DNA of 64,000 nt from Microbulbifer rhizosphaerae (GTDB taxonomy: Bacteria; Pseudomonadota; Gammaproteobacteria; Pseudomonadales; Cellvibrionaceae). The notes under the pieces are model-generated. The model was not told the DNA's origin and ran no database searches. It was given only the letters and a program-made list of their open reading frames with translations. Where the stretch lies: assembly GCF_014191725.1 (NCBI RefSeq), contig NZ_JACHWZ010000024.1:1-64000 (forward strand). Reading direction: 5' to 3'. This document shows, one piece after another, positions 8,876 through 17,612 of the stretch (position 1 is its first letter; each line of letters begins with the position of its first letter). The translations under genes and the position numbers were made by a program.

Positions 8876-9642
8876 AAAATCGCCTCACCCGCAGACAAAC
8901 CCTCCAGCTTATCGGCGCCGCAGTCGCCGCTGCCGCACTTCCGCCCGGCCCGCTGCTCGCCGGCCCTGCAGAGCGGCATAAAAAGCCGCTCCCTGGAACG
9001 GAACAGAGGCTGCCGGTAATCGGCATGGGCACTTGGCGCACTTTCAACGTCGGCAGCGACCCGCAGTTGCCTGACGCGCGCACCGAGGTGCTACGGGCGT
9101 TTTTCCAGCACGGCGGTGGCCTGATCGATTCCTCTCCCATGTAGGGTTCCGCGCCCGACGTGATGGGCTATGCCCTGAAGCGTCTCGGAATCCCCGCCAG
9201 CCTGTTTTCAGCCGAGAAGGTCTGGAGCCCGGCCGGCGGTTCAGCGCGGGAGCAGGTAGCTGAGCTGGCCGAGCGCTGGGGCGTACAACGCTTCGACCTG
9301 GTACAGGTACACAACCTGACCGATTGGCGCGAACACCTGGCGACGCTCCGGGAGTTGAAGGCCGAGGGGAAAATCAACTACATCGGCATTACCACCTCGC
9401 ACGGCCGCCGGCACCGCGAGTTCGAGAAGGTGATGGCTTCCGAGGATATCGACTTCGCCCAGCTCACCTACAACATCACGCACCGCGAAGCGGAAAACCG
9501 GCTGCTGCCGCTGGCGAGGGAAAGAGGTATCGCCGTGATCGCTAACCGGCCCTACGACGGCGGCAGCCTGATCAGGGGCTTGAAGCACCGCGAAAAAGTA
9601 CCCGAGTGGGCCACGGAGGAATGCTACTGGCGGTGGGCGTGA
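8872..9642 (+). pseudogene. TAT-exported aldo/keto reductase, broken by in-frame TAG and 3' loss
   Basis: The frame begins with a twin-arginine signal (TRRQTLQLIGAAVAAAALP) and the start of an aldo/keto reductase barrel (LPVIGMGTWRTF, GGGLIDSSPM). At 9142-9144 a TAG replaces what is normally the catalytic Tyr of the SxMYG motif. The same frame resumes with RFDLVQVHNLTDW, INYIGITTSHGR and DFAQLTYNITHREAE, so the lesion is a single nonsense change. The protein then ends early (about 255 codons instead of about 310), without the C-terminal NADPH-binding part, suggesting a second lesion near 9630. Losing both the catalytic Tyr and the cofactor site makes it non-functional. It overlaps the preceding membrane-protein gene by 4 bp. 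Confidence 0.85.
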
Positions 9643-9674
9643 TCGGGGCTGATCTGGAAAAGCAATACACCTAT

Positions 9675-9805
9675 AGATAGCTTCCTCCGATAAGCCAGGG
9701 CGGACTTTCCGTCACTGTAGCGGACCGGAGCTAACTTCGCTAGAGTGTCCGGCAGAAAAACAACTATAAGGAAAGGACCCCACCCCATGAACGACCAGGC
9801 TCACC
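9675..9805 (+). repeat. Leader repeat, copy B
   Basis: Second copy of the leader at 7431-7572, sharing CTCCGATAAGCC, TTCGCTAGAGTGTCCGGCAG, AAAAACAAC and GGAAAGGA with it. It now precedes only a short remnant ORF. Confidence 0.8.
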
Positions 9806-9843
9806 CTTCCGTAGGGAGAATCCCGGCTAGCAGTAATCAATAA
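9787..9843 (+). pseudogene. Internally deleted duplicate of the 7546-8337 gene
   Basis: The first eight codons (MNDQAHPS) match MNDQIHPP of the 7546 gene. The sequence then jumps directly to GAGAATCCCGGCTAGCAG, which matches the last codons and stop of that gene (GAGAATCGTGGCTAGCAG). Nearly 750 bp between them are gone and the join is out of frame, leaving an 18-codon ORF. Confidence 0.75.
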
Positions 9844-9870
9844 AACCAAATAATTTCTTGGAGAGACAAC

Positions 9871-10443
9871 ATGCATGGTTTGAATAGAAAATTTCTACGA
9901 AATCCCCAGAAATTTTTAGATCAATATATAATTCTTATGCCGAGTATCGATAAAGGTTCATGGCGGTTTTCTTCAGGCCTTCAAACCTTCGACCTTCGCA
10001 GGGATAATCGAAACATATTTGGCCGCCAGTGTTGTCTTTTAACCACCATGGAACGAAGAGATAAAGATGCCGGAATGTTTACAAACTCTATTTATGGCAA
10101 CTGGATTCCAATTAACTCCTCAGGAAGCTTTACAGCCTGTAATATAGTAGCAAATCGCGCTCCCTATTTTATTTTCACGGAGCAATTGGGCGGGTGCTCC
10201 ATTGGAATTTTAAACACGAATTCACCAAATACGGTGTTTGCCCATGACCCCAATCCAAATAAAAACAAGCTGAGCGACTATCAATTGACACTATCTGCAA
10301 AGCAGTATGACCCGAAGGAGAATGATATAAATACGTCGGGGGTTTGTTGGTGGGACGGCGTTCAATGGAATATAGGATTCTGTGTTACTTATGATTCAAC
10401 TGGGTTTTATCAACAAATAGGACAGGATAATTACACACAATAA
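9871..10443 (+). CDS. Orphan AT-rich protein; possible CNF1/BLF1-fold deamidase-like toxin
   Basis: A 190-residue cytoplasmic protein with no signal peptide or membrane segment. I do not recognise it by overall similarity. The centre reads YFIFTEQLGGCSIGILN then FAHDPNPN, that is Cys109 and His125, 16 residues apart. Deamidase toxins of the CNF1/BLF1 fold have a strand-(L)SGC-strand-loop-H pattern with similar spacing (Cys866/His881 in CNF1, Cys94/His106 in BLF1). This is a motif-level resemblance only. The gene is clearly richer in A+T than neighbouring DNA, suggesting recent transfer. It has a good GGAGAGACAAC ribosome site, its own short context and no partner or immunity gene next to it. 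Confidence 0.5.
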   Translation: MHGLNRKFLRNPQKFLDQYIILMPSIDKGSWRFSSGLQTFDLRRDNRNIFGRQCCLLTTMERRDKDAGMFTNSIYGNWIPINSSGSFTACNIVANRAPYFIFTEQLGGCSIGILNTNSPNTVFAHDPNPNKNKLSDYQLTLSAKQYDPKENDINTSGVCWWDGVQWNIGFCVTYDSTGFYQQIGQDNYTQ

Positions 10444-10505
10444 AATTATCTCCAGGCGATAGGATATAATGTCTCTGGAAAACAGTCCTATCAATGCTAG
10501 AGAAC

Positions 10506-10609
10506 CTCTGAACAAGTCCATTTCGTCACTCCGGCGACGGGCGGAACCAAAGAAATCAACATCCCCTGGATTTCAGCCTTCGCCAGAATGACGATGTTCA
10601 GAGGCTTCC
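10506..10609. repeat. Dispersed palindromic element, most complete copy
   Basis: Outer inverted termini CCTCTGAAC and GTTCAGAGG enclose inner arms beginning TCGTCACTCCGGCG and ending CGCCAGAATGACGA. The end sequence CCTCTGAACAAGTCC is shared with the element at 6577-6673. Size and symmetry fit a non-autonomous REP/MITE-type unit. Confidence 0.7.
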
Positions 10610-10756
10610 TAGCGAATAAAAGGCCTATATGCCTTAACCCGATATGATCCGAATACACACATTCGAAACTTGGTTAAAGTTAACCGTAACGCTGAGCCAG
10701 AAGTGTCGTCGGATCTTCAAGAACAGAATGGCGCCAAGTTAAGGCCCGGGCGGTGG

Positions 10757-11184
10757 TTGGGCTGGATCTATGGGGTCAAACAGTCATTGGATGGTGAAGC
10801 TTATCTCCAGCGCTTCACCCCGCGCTGTAGGGGCGGCAACTGGTCAAAACTTAACCGCACATGCGGAGCGGCTTATTGCGGAAGGAAGGATGCAGAAGCC
10901 GGGCATGGAGCAGGTGCGCGCAGCCCGGTCAGATGACCGCTGGGAGGCCACCTACACCCCGGGGAGCGAGATGACGGTTCCCGGTGACTTCTTGACGGCC
11001 TTGGAGAAGCACTCCGGTGCGAAGGCATTCTTCAAGACGCAGAGTGGGCAGAATGTCTATACCTTGCCTATCGCCCCCAGACGACAATAAGCCGGAAACA
11101 CAGCAGAAGCGATTTGAGAAGTTCTTCACAATGCTTCAAAATGGCGAAAACGTCGGAACTCAGGTAAAGAGTTCAGATAAATAG
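10757..11184 (+). pseudogene. YdeI/OmpD-associated family protein, frameshifted and 5'-truncated
   Basis: Three reading frames must be joined to follow the family: GWIYGVKQSLDGEAYLQRF...NWSKLN, then HAERLIAEGRMQKPGMEQV with RWEATYTPGSEMTVPGDF and KAFFKTQSGQNVYTLPI, then KPETQQKRFEKFFTMLQNGE. The first shift lies near 10855 and the second near 11085. The family N-terminus (about 60 residues) is also missing. Full-length members have about 190-200 residues and a DUF1801-like fold of unclear role. Clearly decayed. Confidence 0.8.
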
Positions 11185-11227
11185 ATTTCGGTGTTCGCCG
11201 GGATGACAATGTCGAGGAATATGTCCC

Positions 11228-11686
11228 ATGTATAAGGCGCTCCCTCTTATTTCCGTTCTACTGTTGCCTACAGCCCTGTTTGCCGGCGAATCGGATGATA
11301 TGGCGGCAATCAGGCAGGCCGCGCTGGATTACATCGAATCCCAGCACAATGTCTCTCCGGACAGAATGGAGACTGCCATTCACAAGCAGCTTGCCAAAAG
11401 AACCTACTGGAAACGGCAGGATCAGCATGAGTTTGTAATGGAGACCGATTACGACACTATGGTCAAGGTTGCGGAAACCTACAATAAGAACGGAGACAGC
11501 TTCCCCGAGAAGCCTCGCAAGGAGATTGAAATACTGGATATCGATGGCAGGGTTGCCTCGGTCAAGTTGACCGCAGACGACTGGGTCGATTACATGCACC
11601 TCTTTAAAAACGACAATGGTGAGTGGAAGATAATCAATGTTTTATGGCAATATCACGATAAAACAAAGCATATAAGCAGACAATAA
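11228..11686 (+). CDS. Exported NTF2-like (putative lumazine-binding type) protein
   Basis: 152 residues: a signal peptide (MYKALPLISVLLLPTALFAG) then a compact NTF2-fold domain. It opens with AIRQAALDYIESQ and ends with KNDNGEWKIINVLWQYHDK, which is the usual last strand pair of the SnoaL_4/lumazine_bd_2 group. The ligand is unknown and the catalytic role unproven. It probably sits in the periplasm. It is followed within about 120 bp by a secreted GH43 gene but has its own start region. Confidence 0.75.
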   Translation: MYKALPLISVLLLPTALFAGESDDMAAIRQAALDYIESQHNVSPDRMETAIHKQLAKRTYWKRQDQHEFVMETDYDTMVKVAETYNKNGDSFPEKPRKEIEILDIDGRVASVKLTADDWVDYMHLFKNDNGEWKIINVLWQYHDKTKHISRQ

Positions 11687-11807
11687 GCCAAATTTTGCAA
11701 TGGAAACAACCCAGGACTTCCGGATACCAAAGAAAGAGATCAGCTATACAACCATGAGTATCCTTATGAATTATCCTGTCAGTAGCATCAATCCTGGAAA
11801 AACAATA

Positions 11808-12818
11808 ATGAATCGGTTTCTTTTTAAATCTGTATTACTCCCCTTCTTATTAGGTTCTTCGATGTGCTTTGCACAAAATCCACTCGATTTTGGCAGTAAT
11901 ATACGAACAGCCGATCCATCGGGTCATGTCTGGGCCGATGGTAGAATGTACCTATACACCTCTCATGATGAAGAGTGCCAGGAAGATTTCTACATGAAGG
12001 ACTGGTATACCTTTTCATCTGACGATCTCGTCAACTGGACAAATCATGGCCCCAGCTTGTCGGTGGACCAACTCTCCTGGGCAGATAATTACGCCTGGGC
12101 ACCGGATGCAGCCTATAAGAATGGCAAATACTACCTGGTGTTCCCTGCCGGGACAGGTATGAAGGACCGGAAGAACCCGAAAAACAGCACAAAGTGGATG
12201 GGGATTGGCGTTGCGGTAAGCGATTCGCCAACAGGGCCTTTCAAGGATGCGATTGGCGGGCCACTGTGGAAAGACCCCTATGCGAACGATCCCAGTCTTT
12301 TCATCGATGACGACGGCAAGGCTTATTTGTATTTTCACGGCACCAACAGCGATTATTATGTCGCGGAAATGGCGGATGATCTACTCAGCGTAAAGGGCGA
12401 CTTTTATAAAATGGATATGGGCGGTTATGAGCCCAAGATGGAAGGCCCGTGGGTATTTAAACGAAATGGCATTTACTATTTCACCATGCCGGAAAAAAAC
12501 AGAACCCTGACTTACTACATGGCGAAATCACCAAAAGGCCCCTGGAAATATCAGGGCGCTATTATGGAGGAAGAAGCCAATAGTAATAATCATCACTCGA
12601 TTGTTGAATTTAAAGGGCAGTGGATTTTGTTTTATCACCGCTGGTTAGACACCCCTGAGTCAAGCTGTAAAAAGAAGCAGCGGCACGTTGCTGCGGAATA
12701 TCTCTATTTTAATGACGACGGCACAATCCAAAAGGTCGAAAGGACCGCTCAAGGGGTTAGTGACTTTGCCAGTAAAATAGAAAAAACAGAAAAATCTAGC
12801 GCTAGTCACGCGCAATAA
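11808..12818 (+). CDS. Secreted glycoside hydrolase family 43 (arabinanase/xylosidase type)
   Basis: 336 residues: a signal peptide (MNRFLFKSVLLPFLLGSSMCFA) followed by a single five-bladed propeller. The three GH43 acids are in place: catalytic base in IRTADPS (Asp36), pKa-modulating Asp161 in NDPSLFIDDDG and general acid Glu212 in PKMEGPW. The late His in NNHHSIVEF is the typical metal/water-binding residue. The family cleaves alpha-L-arabinofuranosyl or beta-D-xylosyl links in hemicellulose. No accessory CBM is present. The ATG at 11808 is chosen because it begins the signal peptide; upstream ATGs at 11700 and 11754 only add an unfolded leader. It complements the esterase at 2648. Confidence 0.88.
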   Translation: MNRFLFKSVLLPFLLGSSMCFAQNPLDFGSNIRTADPSGHVWADGRMYLYTSHDEECQEDFYMKDWYTFSSDDLVNWTNHGPSLSVDQLSWADNYAWAPDAAYKNGKYYLVFPAGTGMKDRKNPKNSTKWMGIGVAVSDSPTGPFKDAIGGPLWKDPYANDPSLFIDDDGKAYLYFHGTNSDYYVAEMADDLLSVKGDFYKMDMGGYEPKMEGPWVFKRNGIYYFTMPEKNRTLTYYMAKSPKGPWKYQGAIMEEEANSNNHHSIVEFKGQWILFYHRWLDTPESSCKKKQRHVAAEYLYFNDDGTIQKVERTAQGVSDFASKIEKTEKSSASHAQ

Positions 12819-12880
12819 AAGCACCTGCATCATGCATTATTTCTGGCGATATAGGGATGTACGCCAGAAGGGCAGAAAAA

Positions 12881-13351
12881 ATGACTCCAGGAATTCTTGC
12901 CGCCAAGAAAAGTAAGATCAATTACAGGGTACATGAATATCCTCATGATCCATCCAGTGAATCCTATGGCCTGGAGGCCGCCGAGAAGCTGAGCGTTGCT
13001 GAAGAAAGAGTTTTCAAGACACTGGTTGTAAGCCTTGACGGAAGAGAGCTGGCGGTGGGTGTTATTCCTGTTTCCTCGATGCTGAGCATGAAACTTGTCG
13101 CGAAAGCCGCTGGCGCAAAGAAGGCCGCTATGGCAGACAAAGCCGATGTGGAACGCTCGACCGGGTATGTTCTGGGCGGTGTCAGCCCTCTCGGCCAGAA
13201 AAAGCGCCTCAGGACCATTATCGATAGCTCAGCCAGGAGTCACCCCACTATCTATGTCAGTGCCGGCCGCAGGGGGCTGGAGATAGAATTGAACCCGGAG
13301 GATTTGAGCCGGCTGGTCAATGGCGTGTTTGCTGAGATATGTCAATCGTAA
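12881..13351 (+). CDS. ybaK: Cys-tRNA(Pro)/Cys-tRNA(Cys) deacylase, YbaK/EbsC type
   Basis: 156 residues covering the whole YbaK fold: MTPGILAAKKSKINYRVHEYPHD at the start (first part only quoted here as TPGILAAKK), RVFKTLVV with the conserved Lys that contacts the tRNA end, ELAVGVIPV, and the glycine-rich GYVLGGVSPLGQKKRL loop. The enzyme frees cysteine wrongly charged on tRNA(Pro), in trans after ProRS. Cytoplasmic, housekeeping. An ATG 24 bp upstream is possible, but the shorter start aligns with the family. Confidence 0.88.
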   Translation: MTPGILAAKKSKINYRVHEYPHDPSSESYGLEAAEKLSVAEERVFKTLVVSLDGRELAVGVIPVSSMLSMKLVAKAAGAKKAAMADKADVERSTGYVLGGVSPLGQKKRLRTIIDSSARSHPTIYVSAGRRGLEIELNPEDLSRLVNGVFAEICQS

Positions 13352-13361
13352 CGCCGCTCCT

Positions 13362-13466
13362 CATCATGGTAAAGTGAATGCTCTAACAACCCCTCCGAAC
13401 GCGGGCTGAACCGCGGCCTCTCGCCGACAGCCAGTCAGAGGAAAACAGATGCTCCGGTACCTTTGG
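13362..13466 (+). pseudogene. Truncated duplicate of the yciI-like gene leader and start
   Basis: ATCATGGTAAAGTGA, CGCGGGCT, AGAGGAAAA and CGGTACCTT occur here in the same order and spacing as at 17991-18087, directly upstream of and into the YciI-like gene at 18071. Here the coding part ends after about five codons (ATG at 13449). It is the scar of a duplication. The remaining 225 bp up to the ATPase gene hold no gene that I can see. Confidence 0.6.
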
Positions 13467-13691
13467 GAAAGTATTTCCAGCTTTTAACGCTACCAGCCCT
13501 TTCTATACGGCTCGAATCGTCTATGCTCGCAGGCGAGATCAAGCGTCGAATCAGCATGGAGCCAGCCAGGGAAAATTATCACCGACCGTCACTGTAGCGA
13601 TTCGGGAAGTAACTCTGCATCTACCCCCTCGTAGTTATTGCCAACCGATGATACAAGGTATAAAAACCGATCAAGTTGATCCGAGGTTCAG

Positions 13692-16415
13692 ATGGAAAGC
13701 GAACACAATTGGCATGAGTTGTCGCAGCAACAGGTGCTCTCTGAAATGGAAACGACAACACAGGGGCTCAGCGAGAATGAAGCGCTGGCGCGGCTCGACA
13801 CCCACGGCCTCAATCGGTTGCCGGCGCTACCCAGGCGCGGGGTGCTGCTGCGCTTTGTGGTGCATTTCAACAATATTCTGATCTACGTGCTGCTGGGTGC
13901 AGCGCTTATCACCAGCCTGCTTGATCACTGGGTGGATACCGCAGTGATCCTCGCGGTGGTCTTCGTCAATGCGGTTATCGGTTTTGCCCAGGAAGGCAAA
14001 GCGGAAAAGGCGATGGATGCCATCCGACTTATGCTGGCGCCGCGGGCAGCGGTGCTGCGCGGCAATCAGAGGCATACCATTGAGGGCGAAAAGCTGGTGC
14101 CCGGCGATGTCGTGTTGCTTGAGGCCGGCGACAAGGTGCCCGCCGATCTTCGCCTCCTGAAAGCCCACGGTCTACAGGTTCAGGAAGCGATCCTCACCGG
14201 TGAATCTGTTGCCGTGGAAAAGCAGACAGATCCGGTCGACGCTGAAGCCCCTCTGGGAGACCGCTCCTGTCTGGCCTATAGCGGTACGACTATTACCAGC
14301 GGCCAGGGTGCGGGCGTGGTGGTGGCCACCGGTGCGGCGACGGAAATCGGGCGCATCAGCGACTTGCTCGCCGGGGTCGAGACCTTGACCACCCCTCTGG
14401 TAGAGCAGATGGGAACTTTCGCCAAGTGGCTCGCCCTTTTTATCCTGGCGATTGCCGCGCTGATTTTTGCCTTTGGGCTGTTTGTACAGCATCACGAATT
14501 TTCCGAGCTTTTTATGGCGGTGGTGGGCCTGTCGGTGGCCGCCATACCGGAGGGCCTGCCGGCGGTGCTGACCATCACGTTGGCGGTCGGAGTGCAGGCC
14601 ATGGCGCAGCGCAACGCCATTGTCCGCCGCCTGCCAGCCATCGAAACCCTGGGGTCGGTTTCGGTAATCTGCACGGACAAGACCGGGACCCTCACGCGCA
14701 ACGAGATGAGCGTTGCTTCGGTGGTCATGCAGGGTCACCGATATACCGTTGAGGGCGAGGGTTATGAACCGCTGGGCACTATAAAGCTGGAAGGCAGCCC
14801 AGTTTCTCCTCCCGACCACCAGCCTTTGACCGAGCTGGCCCGCGTAGCGGCGCTGTGTAATGACGCCGAACTCAAAAAGCGTGAAGACACCTGGACCGTC
14901 GAAGGCGATCCCATGGAAGGTGCCCTGCTGGCGTTGTCTGCAAAGGCCGGGACGGACGGGCCCGAAGCACGCAGCCAATGGACACGTACCGATATCATTC
15001 CCTTTGATTCCAGGCACAAATTCATGGCCACCCTGAACCACAACCATGAAAATCATGCCCTTATCGCAGTCAAAGGTGCACCGGAACAAATTCTGTCGAT
15101 GTGCAAAGAGCACCGCACCGAAGAAGGCGGTACCGCCCCCCTGGAGGAAACCTATTGGCGGAAGCAGGCCGACAATATTGCGGCGCAGGGCCAGCGCGTG
15201 CTGGCCCTGGCCACCAAACCGGTTGTACCCGAACATACCGTGCTGGAGCAATCCGATGTGGAGGGTACGCTGATCTTTCTCGGCCTGGTCGGGTTGATCG
15301 ACCCGCCCCGGCAGGAGGCGATTGCCGCGGTGGCGGAATGTCACGGAGCTGGCATCCGGGTAAAGATGATTACCGGTGACCATGTGGCCACTGCCAAAGC
15401 CATCGGGCTGCAGATAGGTTTGCAAAGGCCTGAGAAGGCGCTGACCGGAGCAGACATCGACAACCTCGATGACACGGCACTGGGAATGGAGGTGCTGGAC
15501 GTCGACATCTTTGCCCGTACCAGCCCGGAGCACAAACTGCGTTTGGTGACGGCCCTGCAGGCACACGGTATCACCGTGGCGATGACCGGCGACGGCGTTA
15601 ACGATGCCCCCGCACTCAAACGCGCCGATGTCGGTATTGCGATGGGCCTGAAAGGCAGCGAAGCTGCCAAGGAAGCTTCCGAGCTGGTACTGGCGGATGA
15701 CAACTTCGCCTCTATTGTCGCCGCCGTACGCGAGGGCCGAACAGTTTACGACAATATCAAGAAGGTGATCAGTTGGACGCTGCCGACCAACGCGGGGGAA
15801 GCCTCGACGATCATCGTGGCACTGATGCTCGGCATGGTCCTGCCGATTACGCCAATCCAGATTTTATGGGTGAACCTGATTACCGCAATCACTCTCGGTA
15901 TTGCGCTCGCTTTCGAGCCCACTGAGGAAAACACCATGCACCGCCCTCCTCGCCAGCGCGGCCAACCACTGCTCACAGGCGTGCTGGTGTGGCATATCGC
16001 ACTGGTGGGCATACTGTTCCTCTGCGGTGTGTTCGGGATTTATACCTATGCGATTGATCAGCAGTATTCTCTGGAGTTGGCCCGCACCATGGCGATGAAT
16101 ACGCTGGTGGTGATGGAAATATTTCATCTTTTCTTTATCCGCAATATGTACGGAACGTCGTTGACATGGAAGGCGGTGCACGGCACCAGGGTTGTATGGA
16201 TGGCGGTGATCGTCGTCACCGCCGGGCAGTTCGCCATTACCTACCTCCCTCCCCTGCAGCGAATCTTCATCACGGAATCCGTACCCATTCTGGATGGAGT
16301 GATTATCGTTGGCATAGGCGCGGCGCTGTTTGCCATCATCGAGATAGAGAAACAAATCCGGATACGACTTTCCAGACCTGCCGGCTCCAGTGACTCTCTC
16401 ATCCTACAAAAATAA
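13692..16415 (+). CDS. P2-type cation-transporting ATPase (SERCA/PMA1-like)
   Basis: A 907-residue inner-membrane pump. The N-terminal cation-ATPase domain is followed by the actuator with LTGES (about 168-172), the membrane motif IPEGLP (about 285-290), and the phosphorylated Asp329 in CTDKTGTLT. The nucleotide domain comes next, then the hinge MTGDGVNDAPALKRADVGIAMG (first part TGDGVNDAP at about 632). The C-terminal half has about six helices with a NLITAITLGIALAFEP helix. IPEGLP fits P2A Ca2+ pumps and related Na+/Mn2+ pumps better than heavy-metal P1B pumps, and there is no N-terminal CxxC domain. The exact ion cannot be read. A GAGG site precedes the ATG. It is a single-gene unit ending at the terminator at 16572. 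Confidence 0.88.
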   Translation: MESEHNWHELSQQQVLSEMETTTQGLSENEALARLDTHGLNRLPALPRRGVLLRFVVHFNNILIYVLLGAALITSLLDHWVDTAVILAVVFVNAVIGFAQEGKAEKAMDAIRLMLAPRAAVLRGNQRHTIEGEKLVPGDVVLLEAGDKVPADLRLLKAHGLQVQEAILTGESVAVEKQTDPVDAEAPLGDRSCLAYSGTTITSGQGAGVVVATGAATEIGRISDLLAGVETLTTPLVEQMGTFAKWLALFILAIAALIFAFGLFVQHHEFSELFMAVVGLSVAAIPEGLPAVLTITLAVGVQAMAQRNAIVRRLPAIETLGSVSVICTDKTGTLTRNEMSVASVVMQGHRYTVEGEGYEPLGTIKLEGSPVSPPDHQPLTELARVAALCNDAELKKREDTWTVEGDPMEGALLALSAKAGTDGPEARSQWTRTDIIPFDSRHKFMATLNHNHENHALIAVKGAPEQILSMCKEHRTEEGGTAPLEETYWRKQADNIAAQGQRVLALATKPVVPEHTVLEQSDVEGTLIFLGLVGLIDPPRQEAIAAVAECHGAGIRVKMITGDHVATAKAIGLQIGLQRPEKALTGADIDNLDDTALGMEVLDVDIFARTSPEHKLRLVTALQAHGITVAMTGDGVNDAPALKRADVGIAMGLKGSEAAKEASELVLADDNFASIVAAVREGRTVYDNIKKVISWTLPTNAGEASTIIVALMLGMVLPITPIQILWVNLITAITLGIALAFEPTEENTMHRPPRQRGQPLLTGVLVWHIALVGILFLCGVFGIYTYAIDQQYSLELARTMAMNTLVVMEIFHLFFIRNMYGTSLTWKAVHGTRVVWMAVIVVTAGQFAITYLPPLQRIFITESVPILDGVIIVGIGAALFAIIEIEKQIRIRLSRPAGSSDSLILQK

Positions 16416-16571
16416 CGATTCTCCACGTCAATAAGTTGGGATTATTCCACAGGAAGCTCCCCGGCCAGCTCAAGTGGCCGACGGGGACAATACTCGAGAT
16501 ATGAGTCCATCGCACTGCATAGGATCCCGCATCGAATAGATGGGATTTGACTTTTAAATTCTTTTCACACG

Positions 16572-16594
16572 AGCCGCCAAATGACGGCTTTTTT
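16572..16594 (+). terminator. Rho-independent terminator of the ATPase gene
   Basis: AGCCG, CCAAATGA, CGGCT then six T residues: a short GC stem with a T-run, about 155 bp after the ATPase stop. Its T-run overlaps the stop codon of the convergent gene. Confidence 0.75.
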
Positions 16595-17597
16595 ATGAAA
16601 CTCTATTGCTATGAAACTGGTTTTTAAGCTGCTTCCAGCGCTTCTCATCGCTCTCGATACGAATATTTTGTACAGAGGCCTGGTTGTAGTACATCCAGTC
16701 TGATACCTGTATATTGTTTTGTGAGCCGGCATAATAACGCATGCGGAAACGGCGGATAAATTGATTCGGAATGGCTAAAAAGGCCACTTCCCGACCCGGA
16801 GTGGTACCGGCAACTTCCACACACTGATGACCGCTTTTATCGAATTCATAAATAAAACCGGATATAGGGCGATTGGCCGCATCGTAAATATAGTAATAAC
16901 GTTTTGGGCAATATACCCTGTTGTGCCAAGCAAAACGGGTAACAAGGTTGGCGTCTGTAGTGCTGGAGATCACCTGGTTAGAGGCTCCCGTGCCCAAATG
17001 AGGATCGAAGCGGTTGGTGCCCATCATCTTGGGATAAAATCCGCCAGCCTGCCAGAGCATGGCAGGAGGGCGCGTGTCGCCACGGTACAGGCGGTTAGGC
17101 GCCTGATGCAGATTAAAGCCGTTGCGACTAAAGCGGTAATTGTACATAGCAAAAGGAATATCGCCCCGATTGTTGATGTGATTGATAGCCAGGGATTCAG
17201 ACCCGGCCGCTTCCCAGCTTTGCTTGTACCAGCAATAGGCACCTCCCATCAAAGCCAGCACGGCATTACGGCGACGGTTAATGCCGCTTAAATCGAGCTG
17301 TTGGTTTGGCGCCGACGGATTAAAGCCGGTGGTCCAGGTATAGAGCGCCCTCAAAAGCTGTTCGGACACAAAAGCGATACGCATATAATCCAGAGTGTTT
17401 ATCCGGCTGGCTGTAGCTACCAGCTGGTCGATACGGGTCAGGCCGTCTTTGGAGCGACTGTAACCGAATCCCGCCTGGGAATCGCGCTGAAAGTTGGTGG
17501 CATAAGCCTGAAATTCCTGCGGCGGGCTACAGGTTGTCTGTATATTGTTGGGCTGGGCAAGGGTGCGAATATATTGATCGATATTAGGGGGGAGCAT
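16593..17597 (-). CDS. Predicted mono-ADP-ribosyltransferase toxin (cholera/pertussis-toxin-like)
   Basis: Residue numbers count from an ATG at 17612 (339 aa). The C-terminal half has the R-S-E signature of arginine-type ADP-ribosyltransferases: LYRGDTRPP with Arg177 (compare YRADSRPP in cholera toxin), SST at 216-218 in NQVISSTTDANLVTRFA, and PGREVAFLAIP with Glu275. The first residue of the usual (Q/E)xE is Gly, which might lower activity or change target. Residues 1-165 are a helical domain of unknown role, and no signal peptide is present. The protein therefore probably needs a delivery system, and a CIS operon starts 6 kb away. The ATG at 17597 is chosen because AGGAA lies 8-10 bp upstream; the ATG at 17612 lacks such a site. 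No immunity gene or ADP-ribosylglycohydrolase is adjacent. Confidence 0.65.
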   Translation of the reverse strand: MLPPNIDQYIRTLAQPNNIQTTCSPPQEFQAYATNFQRDSQAGFGYSRSKDGLTRIDQLVATASRINTLDYMRIAFVSEQLLRALYTWTTGFNPSAPNQQLDLSGINRRRNAVLALMGGAYCWYKQSWEAAGSESLAINHINNRGDIPFAMYNYRFSRNGFNLHQAPNRLYRGDTRPPAMLWQAGGFYPKMMGTNRFDPHLGTGASNQVISSTTDANLVTRFAWHNRVYCPKRYYYIYDAANRPISGFIYEFDKSGHQCVEVAGTTPGREVAFLAIPNQFIRRFRMRYYAGSQNNIQVSDWMYYNQASVQNIRIESDEKRWKQLKNQFHSNRVS

Positions 17598-17612
17598 AAC
17601 AGAATTCCTCAT

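Noticed and set aside
8872..9642. Selenocysteine/pyrrolysine-like recoding at the in-frame TAG
   Set aside because: The replaced residue is a catalytic Tyr and the 3' end of the gene is also lost, so simple decay explains it.
14172..15566. 464-codon minus-strand ORF
   Set aside because: It lies wholly opposite the P-type ATPase gene, whose motifs are continuous. His/Gln/Arg-rich composition is typical of an antisense shadow.
16572..16594. Bidirectional terminator serving the ART gene too
   Set aside because: The minus-strand side has no T-run after the stem, so only the plus-strand call is kept.
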